Below are positions 20,601-27,485 of a stretch of DNA of 64,000 nt, one piece after another (position 1 is the first letter of the stretch; every line of letters starts with the position of its first letter). The notes beneath the pieces were generated by a model. The model ran no database searches. It saw only the letters and a program-made list of their open reading frames with translations, and was not told the origin of the DNA. Origin of the DNA: Bacilliculturomica massiliensis (lineage in GTDB: Bacteria > Bacillota > Clostridia > Peptostreptococcales > Anaerovoracaceae); the NCBI RefSeq assembly GCF_900605495.1, contig NZ_LR027602.1, forward strand, positions 1 to 64,000, in the 5' to 3' direction. A program made the position numbers and the translations under genes.

Positions 20601-20878
20601 TGAAGATCGACCGCGTGGTAAACAGCGGAAAGAGCTTTAAGGACATGAGCGATGCAGACTGGTATGCGGAGTACGTGAAGTCGGCGGCGGAGAAGGGGTA
20701 TGCCACAGGATATCTGGACGGTACCTTCCGTCCCAACAACCCCATCACCAGGGCGGAGGCGGTGACCATCATCAACTCGATCATCGGTCTGGAGCCGGGA
20801 GCGGGGCAGATGAGCTTTACGGACGTACCGGAGAGCCACTGGGCCTACAGCAACATCAAGGCCGCGGCTGGAAAATAG
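17138..20878 (+). CDS. SLH-anchored S-layer-type protein with Ig-like, YDG/MBG and FN3-like modules
   Basis: The start at 17138 has AAGGAGG 5 bases upstream. A signal peptide (ISFAITMALILSLCPLSVFA) opens the protein. Residues ~30-184 lie in the AT-rich block and are unrelated to the rest. Then come beta modules, a BIG2/Ig-like domain (~415-505), a YDG/MBG-type repeat (KKVYDGNNTLTLG, ~507-590), and two Ig-like modules with QWLRNGS/T motifs (~600-785) similar to those in the protein ending at 3683. An FN3-like segment, a Gly-rich linker (~952-962), an InlB-like repeat (WVFAGWSKDG) and three SLH repeats with TRAE signatures complete it. It should be wall-bound. No cohesin or dockerin was recognised, so it may be a structural S-layer or adhesin component. 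Confidence 0.87.
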   Translation: MFVKHRKGISFAITMALILSLCPLSVFAQSTELLNPNYNYITDVEITGTTPSGSGVTPNISVAVTALHNNNNLIAGIIVPKDQWDAATATSVDDLLSYQGSKTDPTDGFGFGTIDLVGNGDPNDYVIQDYWTFAEAAATNTTVTLTWTDNPLPKQAEKYFILLWSASSTTGSGNEANYYGFTFALDANGNLAKDPMDPPQSLALTAVAAANTTYGGFTGTITATGAAVTSMIDHYVVDIYQGGVKKKTVEVPTSGGLTFSVPLETGTIDADKSYTASVSAIALDGAAKGDSVWVDSTASVTPAKAKFAAPAAATLAASGTTQNILKLNEQAVPTGAKVQYQIQDQGVVGTTSVGAYSSWTDLTGWSISGLTQNHNYKVKLKFVPDGANGGTNYSVNYDESNESAESAALATKDLTAQTITFAGLTDPVNAVYGDGTSAYQATISPQAIGQTQTITYGSSNADVVSVNSSGTIKIVGVGTATITASAPAVGMYAGGSASYTVNVSPKALTVNASAKKVYDGNNTLTLGALETGYTLSGKMDGDDVSIGTLTGTFRTADVHSSSAAAISAVTLTGAKAGNYTLTTGGVTINGAIEKLAIAGNPEFTMTYDANSDGAAQVNDVYTITMGSMTAVNLDIARDLDIQWLRNGSTISGATGETYTVTAADLDQNISVSVKAKSGSNYKTDAALVSGTQVPGRVALSGTLTISGSAISGSALGLDISGLNSGRVTYADLSYQWLRNGTVIAGANTSTYAIQQPDLGTTITAIATALPSSDYTGTVTAAGKHVTPEAPDSMTASLAPGNGSATGTWSARANGDPVTYHYKLTFNDPGTTIARTRYVYETSSGGATGAAVVTDSAVADYIFASPAGIDWYNPLGTGVTTGTAYKVLSRTADPYTSGGGIKEKDSGSTADTSKVFSGLTNGVEYTLEVYARNVIGTTAAVTAKAKPEATTPGKRPGGGGGGGGSVETTKYTVTYDAGDHGTITEKTEQVEKDKSPKGVKVTADEGWVFAGWSKDGKTVIDLKDVKVTGAMKLIAVYEKDDKIVIPDSVPEDLRFLQVSKEEISGGYVNGYQDGTFRPDNAITRAEVAAIVAKTINYEKEEGKSYTNTPFGDVARSEWYADDIGFVASLGVIAGYKDGTFKPNSNITRAEFVTMAMKIDRVVNSGKSFKDMSDADWYAEYVKSAAEKGYATGYLDGTFRPNNPITRAEAVTIINSIIGLEPGAGQMSFTDVPESHWAYSNIKAAAGK

Positions 20879-20936
20879 CAGAAGGCAGAAACGAGTAATC
20901 GGAGCCGCCAGGCGCTGACCAGAAGAAAAAGCGGGA

Positions 20937-20972
20937 GCCGGAAAATTCCGGCCCCGCCCCCCTTCAGGGGGG
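20937..20972. terminator. Two adjacent GC hairpins after the SLH gene
   Basis: GCCGGAA-AA-TTCCGGC (20937-20952) is followed 4 bases later by CCCCCC-TTCA-GGGGGG (20957-20972). They lie 59 bp after the stop at 20878. No T-run follows, so they may be an RNA 3' end, a weak terminator or part of a recombination site for the recombinase gene downstream. The rest of the 263-bp gap shows nothing else. Confidence 0.4.
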
Positions 20973-21141
20973 AATCGATCCGGGCCCTTATGTGGGATGG
21001 ATCAGGAAACGTCAGAAGAGATCACATTTCTCCGTTTTGACATGTGCGCTCTGAGGAGCATACATGTGAGGACCGGAGACGCGCCGCCGTCCGCGGCGGA
21101 AGAGAATAGCCGCTGCGGACAGCAGCGGAAGGGAGGCGGAG

Positions 21142-22188
21142 ATGGCAGAAAAGCAGAAGAAAACAGAGGAAGCGGTTCGGAACCTGCGGGAGCGGATCTC
21201 GGGAGAGCTGTGGATGACGCTGGGAGACTGGCTGGATCTGTGGTACACGGAGTATGTGGAACAGACCGCGGCAAGATCCACGGCGGATCTCTACCTGCGG
21301 GTGGCGCGGGATCACATTCCCCCGTCCATGGGGGAACTGCCGGTGCGCAGTCTCTCAGGAAAGGACATCGACGACTACATAGCGGCAAGAGTGAGGGAGG
21401 GGGCGGCCCCGGGAGCGGTGGATCAGTACGTGACCGTGCTGGGAGCGGCGCTGAGCGTGGCGGTGCAGTGCGGGCTGGCGGAGCAGAACCCCTGCCGGCT
21501 GTCGCGCATTCGCCTGATGACAAAGCAGAAGAGGGAACCGGAGATCCGTATCCTGACAGGAAAAGAACAGAAGAGACTGGAGCGGTCGGCAAGACCGGGG
21601 ACAGCGGATCTGGGGGCGCTGATCATTTTACATACAGGACTGAAGATCGGGGAGCTTTTGGGACTCCGCTGGGAGGACGTGTCGCTGGAGCGGGGAGAAC
21701 TGCGCATCGAGCGCATCCTGCAGCGGGTGTCCGCCTCACAGAGTACTTCCGGGCAGGGAAAGAAGCGCGGGGGGCTGGAGGAAGAGGAGAGGCGAAAAAC
21801 GGAGGTAACGCTGTTTGAAGCGTCGTCGCCGCGGACAGTCACCCTGACGCCGGTGCTTGTGAAAGAGCTGGGCGGCAGCTGCAAGGCGCTGAAAGGAGGC
21901 GGGGAGGGCCGCGGTCAGGGCTTTGTGCTGAACGGGGACCCGGAGTTCGAGACCTTCTTTGAGCCGCGGAGATACCAGAAATATCTGAGGGATCAGGGCC
22001 GGGAGGCAGGGATCGAAGATCTGACCTGCAGCGTGCTGCGGGATACCTACGCAGCGGAAGGACTTCGGGCGGGAAAGATGACTGAGGTAAAGAACAATCT
22101 GGGAATCAGCATGGCGTCGCTGCTGAGAAAGTACGAAGGATGCCTGGAGACAGAGGGCGGCCTGATGCCGGGCCGGGCACAACGATAA
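21142..22188 (+). CDS. Tyrosine recombinase-like protein with degenerate active site
   Basis: The start at 21142 follows GGGAGGCGGAG. Residues ~25-135 form a SAM-like core-binding domain (LGDWLDLWYTEYVE, DIDDYIAAR), and residues ~155-335 fit the lambda-integrase catalytic fold. The first active-site Arg, normally in TGLRxGE, is Lys168 (TGLKIGE). The HxLR box reads S297-V-L-R300-D. The LGH box reads LGI (Ile322). The nucleophile position is Tyr331 (LRKYEG). With only Arg300 and Tyr331 conserved, ordinary strand exchange is doubtful. An internal acidic/basic insert lies at ~200-225. No att sites were found. It follows the surface locus directly and may be a decayed phage or transposon integrase, or a DNA-binding relic of a switching system. 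Confidence 0.75.
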   Translation: MAEKQKKTEEAVRNLRERISGELWMTLGDWLDLWYTEYVEQTAARSTADLYLRVARDHIPPSMGELPVRSLSGKDIDDYIAARVREGAAPGAVDQYVTVLGAALSVAVQCGLAEQNPCRLSRIRLMTKQKREPEIRILTGKEQKRLERSARPGTADLGALIILHTGLKIGELLGLRWEDVSLERGELRIERILQRVSASQSTSGQGKKRGGLEEEERRKTEVTLFEASSPRTVTLTPVLVKELGGSCKALKGGGEGRGQGFVLNGDPEFETFFEPRRYQKYLRDQGREAGIEDLTCSVLRDTYAAEGLRAGKMTEVKNNLGISMASLLRKYEGCLETEGGLMPGRAQR

Positions 22189-22304
22189 ACGATAAAGCAG
22201 ATATATCCGGACCTTTTTGTCTGCCCACACAGATGGAAAGGATGATCCGAATATATAGATAAGCTGCAGGATCCCCCACAGGTTTTGCAGCCTCCACACA
22301 AGAG

Positions 22305-22353
22305 AAAGATCCCGGGCGATTGAGAGAATCGACTGCGGATCTTTTTCTTTTTG
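22305..22353 (+). terminator. Intrinsic terminator downstream of recombinase gene
   Basis: AAAGATCC (22305-22312) pairs with GGATCTTT (22337-22344). An inner GCGATT-gagag-AATCG stem strengthens the fold, and a T-rich tail (TTTCTTTTT) follows. Confidence 0.6.
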
Positions 22354-22970
22354 CTTCGGACGCGGCGGTGCAGCGACTCCTGTCAACGAGACATATCAAT
22401 TTGTCCTGCATTCAGGTCTCTATCTTTGATGACAGAATAGAAGTCCTGTCCCCCGGCATGTTATATGGCGGACTGGATATGCAAGCCGCGCTTGCGGGTA
22501 AATCAAAGTGCAGAAATGCAGCTGTCTCAGAGGCTTCTTATTATATGGGCATGATCGAAGCATGGGGCACAGGGTTGGGCAGGATCCGGAAAAGCTGTCA
22601 GGAGTACGGTTTGAAAGAGCCGGGAATAGAAGAATTTGGAAATGGATTCCGAATTACGCTTTATAGAAATAAGCCCCGTGACACAGAAGATAGCACAGAA
22701 ATGCATGCTGGTAGCACAGAAACTAGCACAGAAACCCACACTAGTAGCACAGAAGATAGCACGGAAAGCAGCACAGGAAATGCAGAGGAGAGATTGATCC
22801 AGCTTTTAATACAACAGCCGGGAATCACTCAGCAGGAAGCGGCAGATAAGCTGGGATATTCAAAAGCATGGATCAGAAAAATTATGAAAAGCCTACAGCA
22901 GAAAGGTGTGCTGCACCGGGAAGGATCCACGAAAAAGGGAAAGTGGATCGTGTCTTGTCAGGAGACATAG
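22320..22970 (+). pseudogene. Truncated ATP-binding/HTH regulator (RecG-like, AlbA-HATPase family), C-terminal part
   Basis: From about residue 30 the protein matches the C-terminal half of the RecG-like transcriptional regulators (HATPase_c_4 type): IEVLSPGMLYGG, then RNAAVSEASYYMGMIEAWGTG, GLGRIRKSC and FGNGFRITLYR. A Thr/Ser/Glu-rich hinge and a winged HTH (ITQQEAADKLGYSKAWIRKI) follow. The usual N-terminal DNA-binding domain and first half of the ATP site are missing, and the first ~25 residues read through terminator-like DNA, so the gene is probably a 5'-deleted remnant. No convincing ribosome binding site was found. A short protein could still be made from an internal start. Confidence 0.6.
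22680..22775 (+). repeat. Degenerate AGCACAGAA tandem repeats in hinge
   Basis: Short units close to (A/G)(A/T)AGCACAGAA recur six or more times, encoding Ser-Thr-Glu runs between the ATPase-like part and the HTH. Such repeats are prone to slippage. Confidence 0.7.
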
Positions 22971-23037
22971 GTGAGAAAATATCAAAAAAAATTTCTGTAA
23001 AATACCTGAGATTACTGCACGAAAGCGATTTCATAAA

Positions 23038-23307
23038 CTATGGCTTAATTTCTTGCTCAAGTTTATGACCACAGCAAGGGCAATAATCCGGTCTGCGCCC
23101 TCTTATATTGAACGGCTTTCCACACTTTGGACATTTATAGAAGATAACCGCTTGTATCAACCCATACACCATGCCAGCAAGTCCAATGCCACCAACTATG
23201 GCTCCGAATAACCCAATTTTCATTGAAAGGCTACACCCAATAAATGATATGATAGCACCACCAATTACGCAGATTTTCAAAACCAGATAACTTCTTTTAT
23301 AATCCAT
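23038..23307 (-). CDS. Small membrane protein with C-terminal zinc ribbon
   Basis: An 89-residue protein with GGAGG five bases before its ATG. Two hydrophobic segments (~8-28, ~32-54) are followed by a zinc-ribbon signature, CPKCGKPF...CPCCGHKL (~59-82). The function is unknown; similar short proteins are common orphans. It stands alone on the - strand in the plasticity zone, with AT-richer codons than the metabolic genes. Confidence 0.7.
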   Translation of the reverse strand: MDYKRSYLVLKICVIGGAIISFIGCSLSMKIGLFGAIVGGIGLAGMVYGLIQAVIFYKCPKCGKPFNIRGRRPDYCPCCGHKLEQEIKP

Positions 23308-23792
23308 AAAACCTCCAATACTAATATTGATATTCTGAATATGCTGGTGTTGCTCCCTTAAAGCAAAATACCACTTAAATAGCCACAGTATTGCGGAACA
23401 TCTTGTGCATAGATGATTCTACTTGAAAAGCTATCTAAAAGCAACAGTTTGCCACGTATATTGGAGGACATGTTCTTGTGCTTGTACTTCCAAACAAACC
23501 AATATGTGTGGAGCTTCAAATACCTAGTAGCAAGAACATGTAATGGTTTCTTGCGCTCTCCCCTGACCGTACAGATTGTTAATATGGTTGATATGGTAGA
23601 AATCCTTCTAATGGCAGCCAGATCTACGCAGCGGGCTATACATATAAATTTTTTTGCTCTGTACACAGGTCTGCGTGTGGGGCTGAAGAACATGAGAGCG
23701 CCGTCCTGCAAGCAGGAGAGGCGGTGGAGATCCGTGTACTGCCTGATGATAAAGTTTAACTGTGAAACGTCCGCTTTGTGGAAGAGGGGCCG
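23308..23792. other. No recognisable gene; AT-rich relic DNA
   Basis: Overlapping open frames on both strands (longest ~130 codons) lack ribosome binding sites and family features. Bases ~23690-23755 have coding-like GC-rich composition amid AT-rich DNA, suggesting a decayed insertion. Nothing else was identified. Confidence 0.5.
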
Positions 23793-25145
23793 TCAGTTCA
23801 GTCCGTATTGACGCAGCTTGCGGTAAAGCGTACTCAAAGATATGTTTAAATATTTTGCGCACTGTTTCTTTCCGCTTGTGCTGCGTCCAAAAATGCACAG
23901 GGCGTCGTACAGTTCTTTTTGCTCCAGCGCACGGGAGCGATCTTTTATAGAATCTTGCAGGGACGGCAGGGCGGAGGGGACAGGAACTATCTCCGAGACG
24001 GGTTCTGTGCGGTCTGCGGTCAGGTAGGACGGCAGGCTCTGATCGCTTATCACTGTCCCGGGCTCCATATTGACGGCATATTCGATGACATTTTCAAGCT
24101 CCCTCACATTTCCGGGCCAGTTGTACTTCAGAAAAAGATCCAGGACTGTGGGCGCCAGCTGTGTGATGTTTTTATTCAGAAGCAGGCATTGCTTGCTCAA
24201 AAGATATCTGGCCACCATGGGAATATCGGACTTTCGCTCCCGAAGAGGGGGGATGCGGATGGGGATCACGTGGAGCCGGTAGTAGAGATCTTTGCGAAAC
24301 CGGTTTTCGGAGATCAGTTCTTCCAGATCCTGATTGGTGGCCGCGATGATCCGGACGTCTACGGGGATGGGCCGGGAGCTGCCCAGGTGTACCACCGTTC
24401 TCTCCTGAAGGACCCGCAGCAGCTTGGCCTGCAACTGTATGGGCATGTCCCCGACTTCATCTAAAAACAGAGTACCGCCGTTGGCTGCCTCGAATTTGCC
24501 GGAGCGGCCTTCTTTTTTTGCGCCTGTGAAGGAACCGCCCTCGTAGCCGAACAGCTCGCTTTCAAGCAATGCGTCGGGGATGGCGCTGCAATTGATCGCC
24601 ACAAAGTTTTTCTTCGAGCGGCTGCCCGCGTTGTGGATGGCCTGGGCAAACATCTCTTTTCCGGTACCGCTTTCGACTGAGATGAGCACGGAGGAGCGGG
24701 ATCCGGATATTTTTTTTGCAATTTCGATACAGCGGATGAGTTCCTGACTGTTTCCCAGGATATCTTCAAAGGCGAGACCCAAATCGGACGGATGCCCGGT
24801 CTTTTCCAAGCGTGCCGGCTGTTCCGCGCGGAGGGTGCATTCCAATTTTGCAGCCAGCAGCTCCGCCAGAAGCTTGAGAAATTCCGTGTAGACAGAACGG
24901 TTTTCCGCAAGGATCTTTTTTTGTTCGTCTGTGACGGCGTAAAGGGCGATCACGCCTATGTTCTGATTTTCCAGCATAATAGGTATAAGCAGATCTTCCG
25001 CAGAAAGCGCGGACCGACGCCGCATGACCCGGAGGGATGCGCGTCCGACGGTGGTGATGTCCACCGGAACGCGGAGTATTGAGGCGATCGCTGCAGATGC
25101 TTGCCGTGTGAAGGGATTCAGAAGTTTGCTGTTCAAATAGTTCAT
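23793..25145 (-). CDS. Sigma-54-dependent transcriptional activator (GAF-like, AAA+, Fis-type HTH)
   Basis: The start chosen is the ATG at 25145, with GAGGTG upstream; an in-frame GTG four codons earlier overlaps that site. The N-terminal ~120 residues resemble a GAF/PtsP-like sensor (LLIPIMLENQNIGVIALY). The AAA+ domain spans ~135-370, with GSFTGA (GAFTGA variant) for sigma-54 contact, LFLDEVGD (Walker B) and [16 protein letters not shown]. The C-terminus is a Fis-like HTH (KKQCAKYLNISLSTLYRKL). The Walker A motif reads VESGTGKE rather than GESGTGKE, losing its first Gly, which could weaken ATP binding. The signal sensed is unknown. The sigma-54 promoter at 26664, ~1.5 kb away, is one possible target. 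Confidence 0.88.
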   Translation of the reverse strand: MNYLNSKLLNPFTRQASAAIASILRVPVDITTVGRASLRVMRRRSALSAEDLLIPIMLENQNIGVIALYAVTDEQKKILAENRSVYTEFLKLLAELLAAKLECTLRAEQPARLEKTGHPSDLGLAFEDILGNSQELIRCIEIAKKISGSRSSVLISVESGTGKEMFAQAIHNAGSRSKKNFVAINCSAIPDALLESELFGYEGGSFTGAKKEGRSGKFEAANGGTLFLDEVGDMPIQLQAKLLRVLQERTVVHLGSSRPIPVDVRIIAATNQDLEELISENRFRKDLYYRLHVIPIRIPPLRERKSDIPMVARYLLSKQCLLLNKNITQLAPTVLDLFLKYNWPGNVRELENVIEYAVNMEPGTVISDQSLPSYLTADRTEPVSEIVPVPSALPSLQDSIKDRSRALEQKELYDALCIFGRSTSGKKQCAKYLNISLSTLYRKLRQYGLN

Positions 25146-25185
25146 AGTATTTCCCACCTCTTGTTAGATTTAAATAAACTTCAGT

Positions 25186-25416
25186 CTAACACACAATGTG
25201 GGACTCAACAATCTTCTCGTTCAGCCAATGGAAAAAACTCTCCACAGGCTGCCGCTTCTGGCTGATTCCTGTAGAACGACAGTCCTTTGAGATCGGAACT
25301 TCCGTCAGACATTTTGGATTTTTCCTGGGCGTAAACAAACGAATTTGGGCAAAGATCTTCTGAACACTGAAATATGGGCGAGGCAGTGATCGGGGCCGGC
25401 CTAAAAAGGAAAGCAT
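25186..25416 (-). pseudogene. Transposase C-terminal fragment
   Basis: The segment with LFTPRKN, then STGISQKRQPVESFFHWLNEK resembles the C-terminal region of DDE transposases (pattern RQPIESFFNWLxEK, as I remember it from IS4/IS5-like elements). The catalytic domain and the usual following VRST..GL segment are absent, so this is a relic of ~76 codons. Family assignment is tentative. It lies 41 bp upstream of the regulator at 23793-25145. Confidence 0.5.
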
Positions 25417-25904
25417 GCAGATCGTTTTACCCGATTTTTTCTTTTTGCCGAAAAAAGAGGCTCAAAAACGAAAAGAAAATGGATAATATATACTTTACAT
25501 AGTAAATATAGAAAATACTTTTCGTTTTTAACGCAAAATCATATTGAAAAAGAAAAAAGCGACATAAAACGACAGGAGAAATAATTAAAACGCCGATTGC
25601 GCCGGCCGTTTTTTTCTTTTTCAGGTGCTGGAAGCACGAAAAAAGAAAAAAGTCCGCTCCTGTGTCCGGGCGATCCTCGTATTTACCAAAAAGCCTGCGC
25701 CTGCAGGCAGGTAAATGAGCAGGAATGATGAAAACCAGAGTATGCGCAGGCGTTATAATCGATCATGCGGGGATCTGCTGTTTACTTTGAACGAGGATAA
25801 AGGGGGGATTCACATAACATAGGAAATATCGTTCGCTGATATTTCCGTATGTTTCAAAAAAGTTTACCTTGTGAAAGTGAGCCCGTAGGGCGAATAGGGG
25901 GCTG
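25417..25904. other. Intergenic stretch with hairpins, no gene
   Basis: Three inverted repeats stand out. AAAACGCCG...CGGCCGTTTTT (25587-25613) and an imperfect T/A-arm structure around GTGCT-GGA-AGCAC (25609-25651) together look like back-to-back terminators. ACATAGGAAATATC...GATATTTCCGTATGT (25817-25852) has a 7-base loop and one bulge. The rest is AT-rich and without coding signs. The structures fit remains of a mobile element. Confidence 0.5.
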
Positions 25905-26222
25905 TTACTGAAACTTCTTCACCGCATCCATATATTTGCCCAGAATGCCGATGTTCACATAGTAGATAGAGAATTTATCATTTTTCTTCACCTGGATCAG
26001 CTGAGACTCCACCAGCTTTTTGATGTGCTGCGAGATGGTGGCCTGGGAGTAATTGAACGCGGCCACGACGTCTTTATTGCAGACGGTCTCCCGGTTTCTG
26101 TTTGCCACGTAAATAAAGCGGAATATTTTAACTCTGGCGGGGTGGGCCAGAGCGTCGGATACTCTGGCCACCAGCAGTATTTCTTCTTCTTGCATGTCGT
26201 CGGATTCTTTTCTCAGTCTCAT
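25905..26222 (-). CDS. ArsR-family winged-helix regulator
   Basis: A 105-residue protein starting at ATG 26222 with AAAGGAGG five bases upstream. ARVSDALAHPARVKIFRFI, then NYSQATISQHIKKLVESQLIQVKK is the standard ArsR/SmtB helix-turn-helix and wing. The metal-binding CxC of helix alpha-3 is absent and only one Cys is seen, so the inducer is probably not a soft metal. It is divergent from the isochorismatase-permease genes and likely binds in the 525-bp gap between them. Confidence 0.85.
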   Translation of the reverse strand: MRLRKESDDMQEEEILLVARVSDALAHPARVKIFRFIYVANRNRETVCNKDVVAAFNYSQATISQHIKKLVESQLIQVKKNDKFSIYYVNIGILGKYMDAVKKFQ

Positions 26223-26495
26223 GGAAGCCTCCTTTGTCAGTTACGGGCAGCGGCGGCGATCTGAAAGCCAACGGATGGGCCTGTCGCTCCGCATTGTCTT
26301 CAGCGGGCAGATACGCGCACGTCTGGTCAGAGTCTGCATTTTTCAAAGCGTCCCGTTGAACGGGATCCGTCTCTGATGACCGCGGGTGTTTTTGTCAACT
26401 GAAGGTATATAAGCAATAAACGATACTTTGTCCAGTATAACACAAAGATAACCATATTTCGACATTGAATTAAAATATTTTTTTGTCCAAGACCC

Positions 26496-26511
26496 GTTAC
26501 GAAAACGTAAC
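26496..26511. promoter_or_regulatory. Inverted repeat GTTACG-N4-CGTAAC, possible activator site
   Basis: A 6-4-6 dyad followed ~25 bases later by another GTTAC. It lies ~155 bp upstream of the sigma-54 promoter at 26664, a usual distance for an enhancer-type activator site. Which regulator binds is not known. Confidence 0.4.
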
Positions 26512-26628
26512 AGAGGCGGTCAAAGTGTTACCTTTTAGAAACAATACAGATTCTAACTTTTCCTGGGAAAAGTATCCTTGATTTTGCCTGCTGAAAAAAA
26601 TGAAATGTTTAAATTGCAACATCTGAGC

Positions 26629-26651
26629 TCTGAAAAAATTATTTTTTCAGA
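26629..26651. promoter_or_regulatory. Perfect inverted repeat TCTGAAAAAA-TTA-TTTTTTCAGA
   Basis: Ten-base arms end 12 bases before the -24 element at 26664. It could be a repressor site (for example for the divergent ArsR-type protein) or a bent-DNA element. Confidence 0.4.
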
Positions 26652-26663
26652 CTATTTTATTTT

Positions 26664-26681
26664 TTGGCATTTTATTTGCGA
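26664..26681 (+). promoter_or_regulatory. Sigma-54 promoter for isochorismatase-permease genes
   Basis: TTGGCA (26664-26669) and TTGCGA (26676-26681) place the invariant GG (26666-26667) and GC (26678-26679) exactly 10 bases apart, as sigma-54 requires. Transcription would begin near 26692, about 55 bases before the ATG at 26748. Three sigma-54 activator genes lie within 8 kb. Confidence 0.8.
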
Positions 26682-26747
26682 TTATATAGAGACGTGATCA
26701 AGCAGAAGAATGCGGCCGCGTTCTCAGTAAAATGACGGAGGTAGAAG

Positions 26748-27446
26748 ATGAAACCGAAGGACAAATATGTAAACTTTTATTACGAGACGGTAACGGACCA
26801 TCAGGAGACGGTGCTGGATCCAAAGAAAACGGCCCTTTTGATCGTAGATATGCAGAATGAATTCGTGCTGCGGAATTTTGGAGAGGCGCTGGCGTTTCAG
26901 GAAGCGGGAGAGTGGGAACGGTGGATCCCATTCCACGACCGGCTGGACAACACCACGATCCCCAACAATCAAAAGCTGCTGAAGTATTTCAGAGACCACG
27001 GCATGACAGTCACATTCGGCAGGATCGCCTGTCTGCGTCCAGATGGAGAGGACCGCTCGCCGGTGCAGAAATCTGAGGGTTGGAACGGCATGCTGCTTCC
27101 TGTGGACAGCTTTGCAGCCCAGATGATCGATCAGCTGACGCCGCTGCCTGGGGAGATCGTGGTAAACAAGACGACGGACAGCGTGACCACAGGAACGAAC
27201 TACCTGACCCTGCTGCGGTTTATGGGAATCGAGACCGTGGTTGTCACAGGCATCGTGACAGACCAGTGCGTGGCTTCTACTGTGAGAGGGCTGGCGGACG
27301 ACGGGTTCAAGGTCATCTGCGTGGAGGACGCCTGCGCGGCGGGGAGCATGGAGCTGCATGATGCGGAGCTTAAGATCATGAGCGTTATCTACTGCGACGT
27401 GATGAGCACGGATGAGACCATTGAGCTGATCGAGAAATACTCGTAG
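26748..27446 (+). CDS. Isochorismatase-fold cysteine hydrolase
   Basis: A 232-residue protein with the catalytic triad of the family: Asp34 in LLIVDMQNEF, Lys141 in VVNKTT and Cys174 in GIVTDQCVASTVR. The fold covers residues ~27-225 without extra domains. Family members hydrolyse amides such as nicotinamide, ureidoacrylate, N-carbamoylsarcosine or biuret; the substrate here cannot be read from the sequence. The permease gene follows after 39 bp and both sit behind the sigma-54 promoter at 26664, so an amide of an amino acid, or an amino acid released from one, is a fair guess. Confidence 0.88.
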   Translation: MKPKDKYVNFYYETVTDHQETVLDPKKTALLIVDMQNEFVLRNFGEALAFQEAGEWERWIPFHDRLDNTTIPNNQKLLKYFRDHGMTVTFGRIACLRPDGEDRSPVQKSEGWNGMLLPVDSFAAQMIDQLTPLPGEIVVNKTTDSVTTGTNYLTLLRFMGIETVVVTGIVTDQCVASTVRGLADDGFKVICVEDACAAGSMELHDAELKIMSVIYCDVMSTDETIELIEKYS

Positions 27447-27485
27447 GAACCGTATCATCGTTACATAATAATAGGGAGGTAAGTC

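Noticed and set aside
3-20878. Classical cellulosome for plant polysaccharides
   Set aside because: Dockerins and an anchoring scaffoldin-like protein are present, but no glycoside hydrolase or carbohydrate-binding module was recognised in the locus.
20879-21141. Attachment site for an integrated element
   Set aside because: Only two GC hairpins were found; no matching direct repeat was seen on the far side of the recombinase gene and no tRNA end is present.
23413-23811. Possible 132-codon gene on the + strand
   Set aside because: No ribosome site, no recognisable domain, overlaps the end of the activator gene on the other strand and crosses a composition change.
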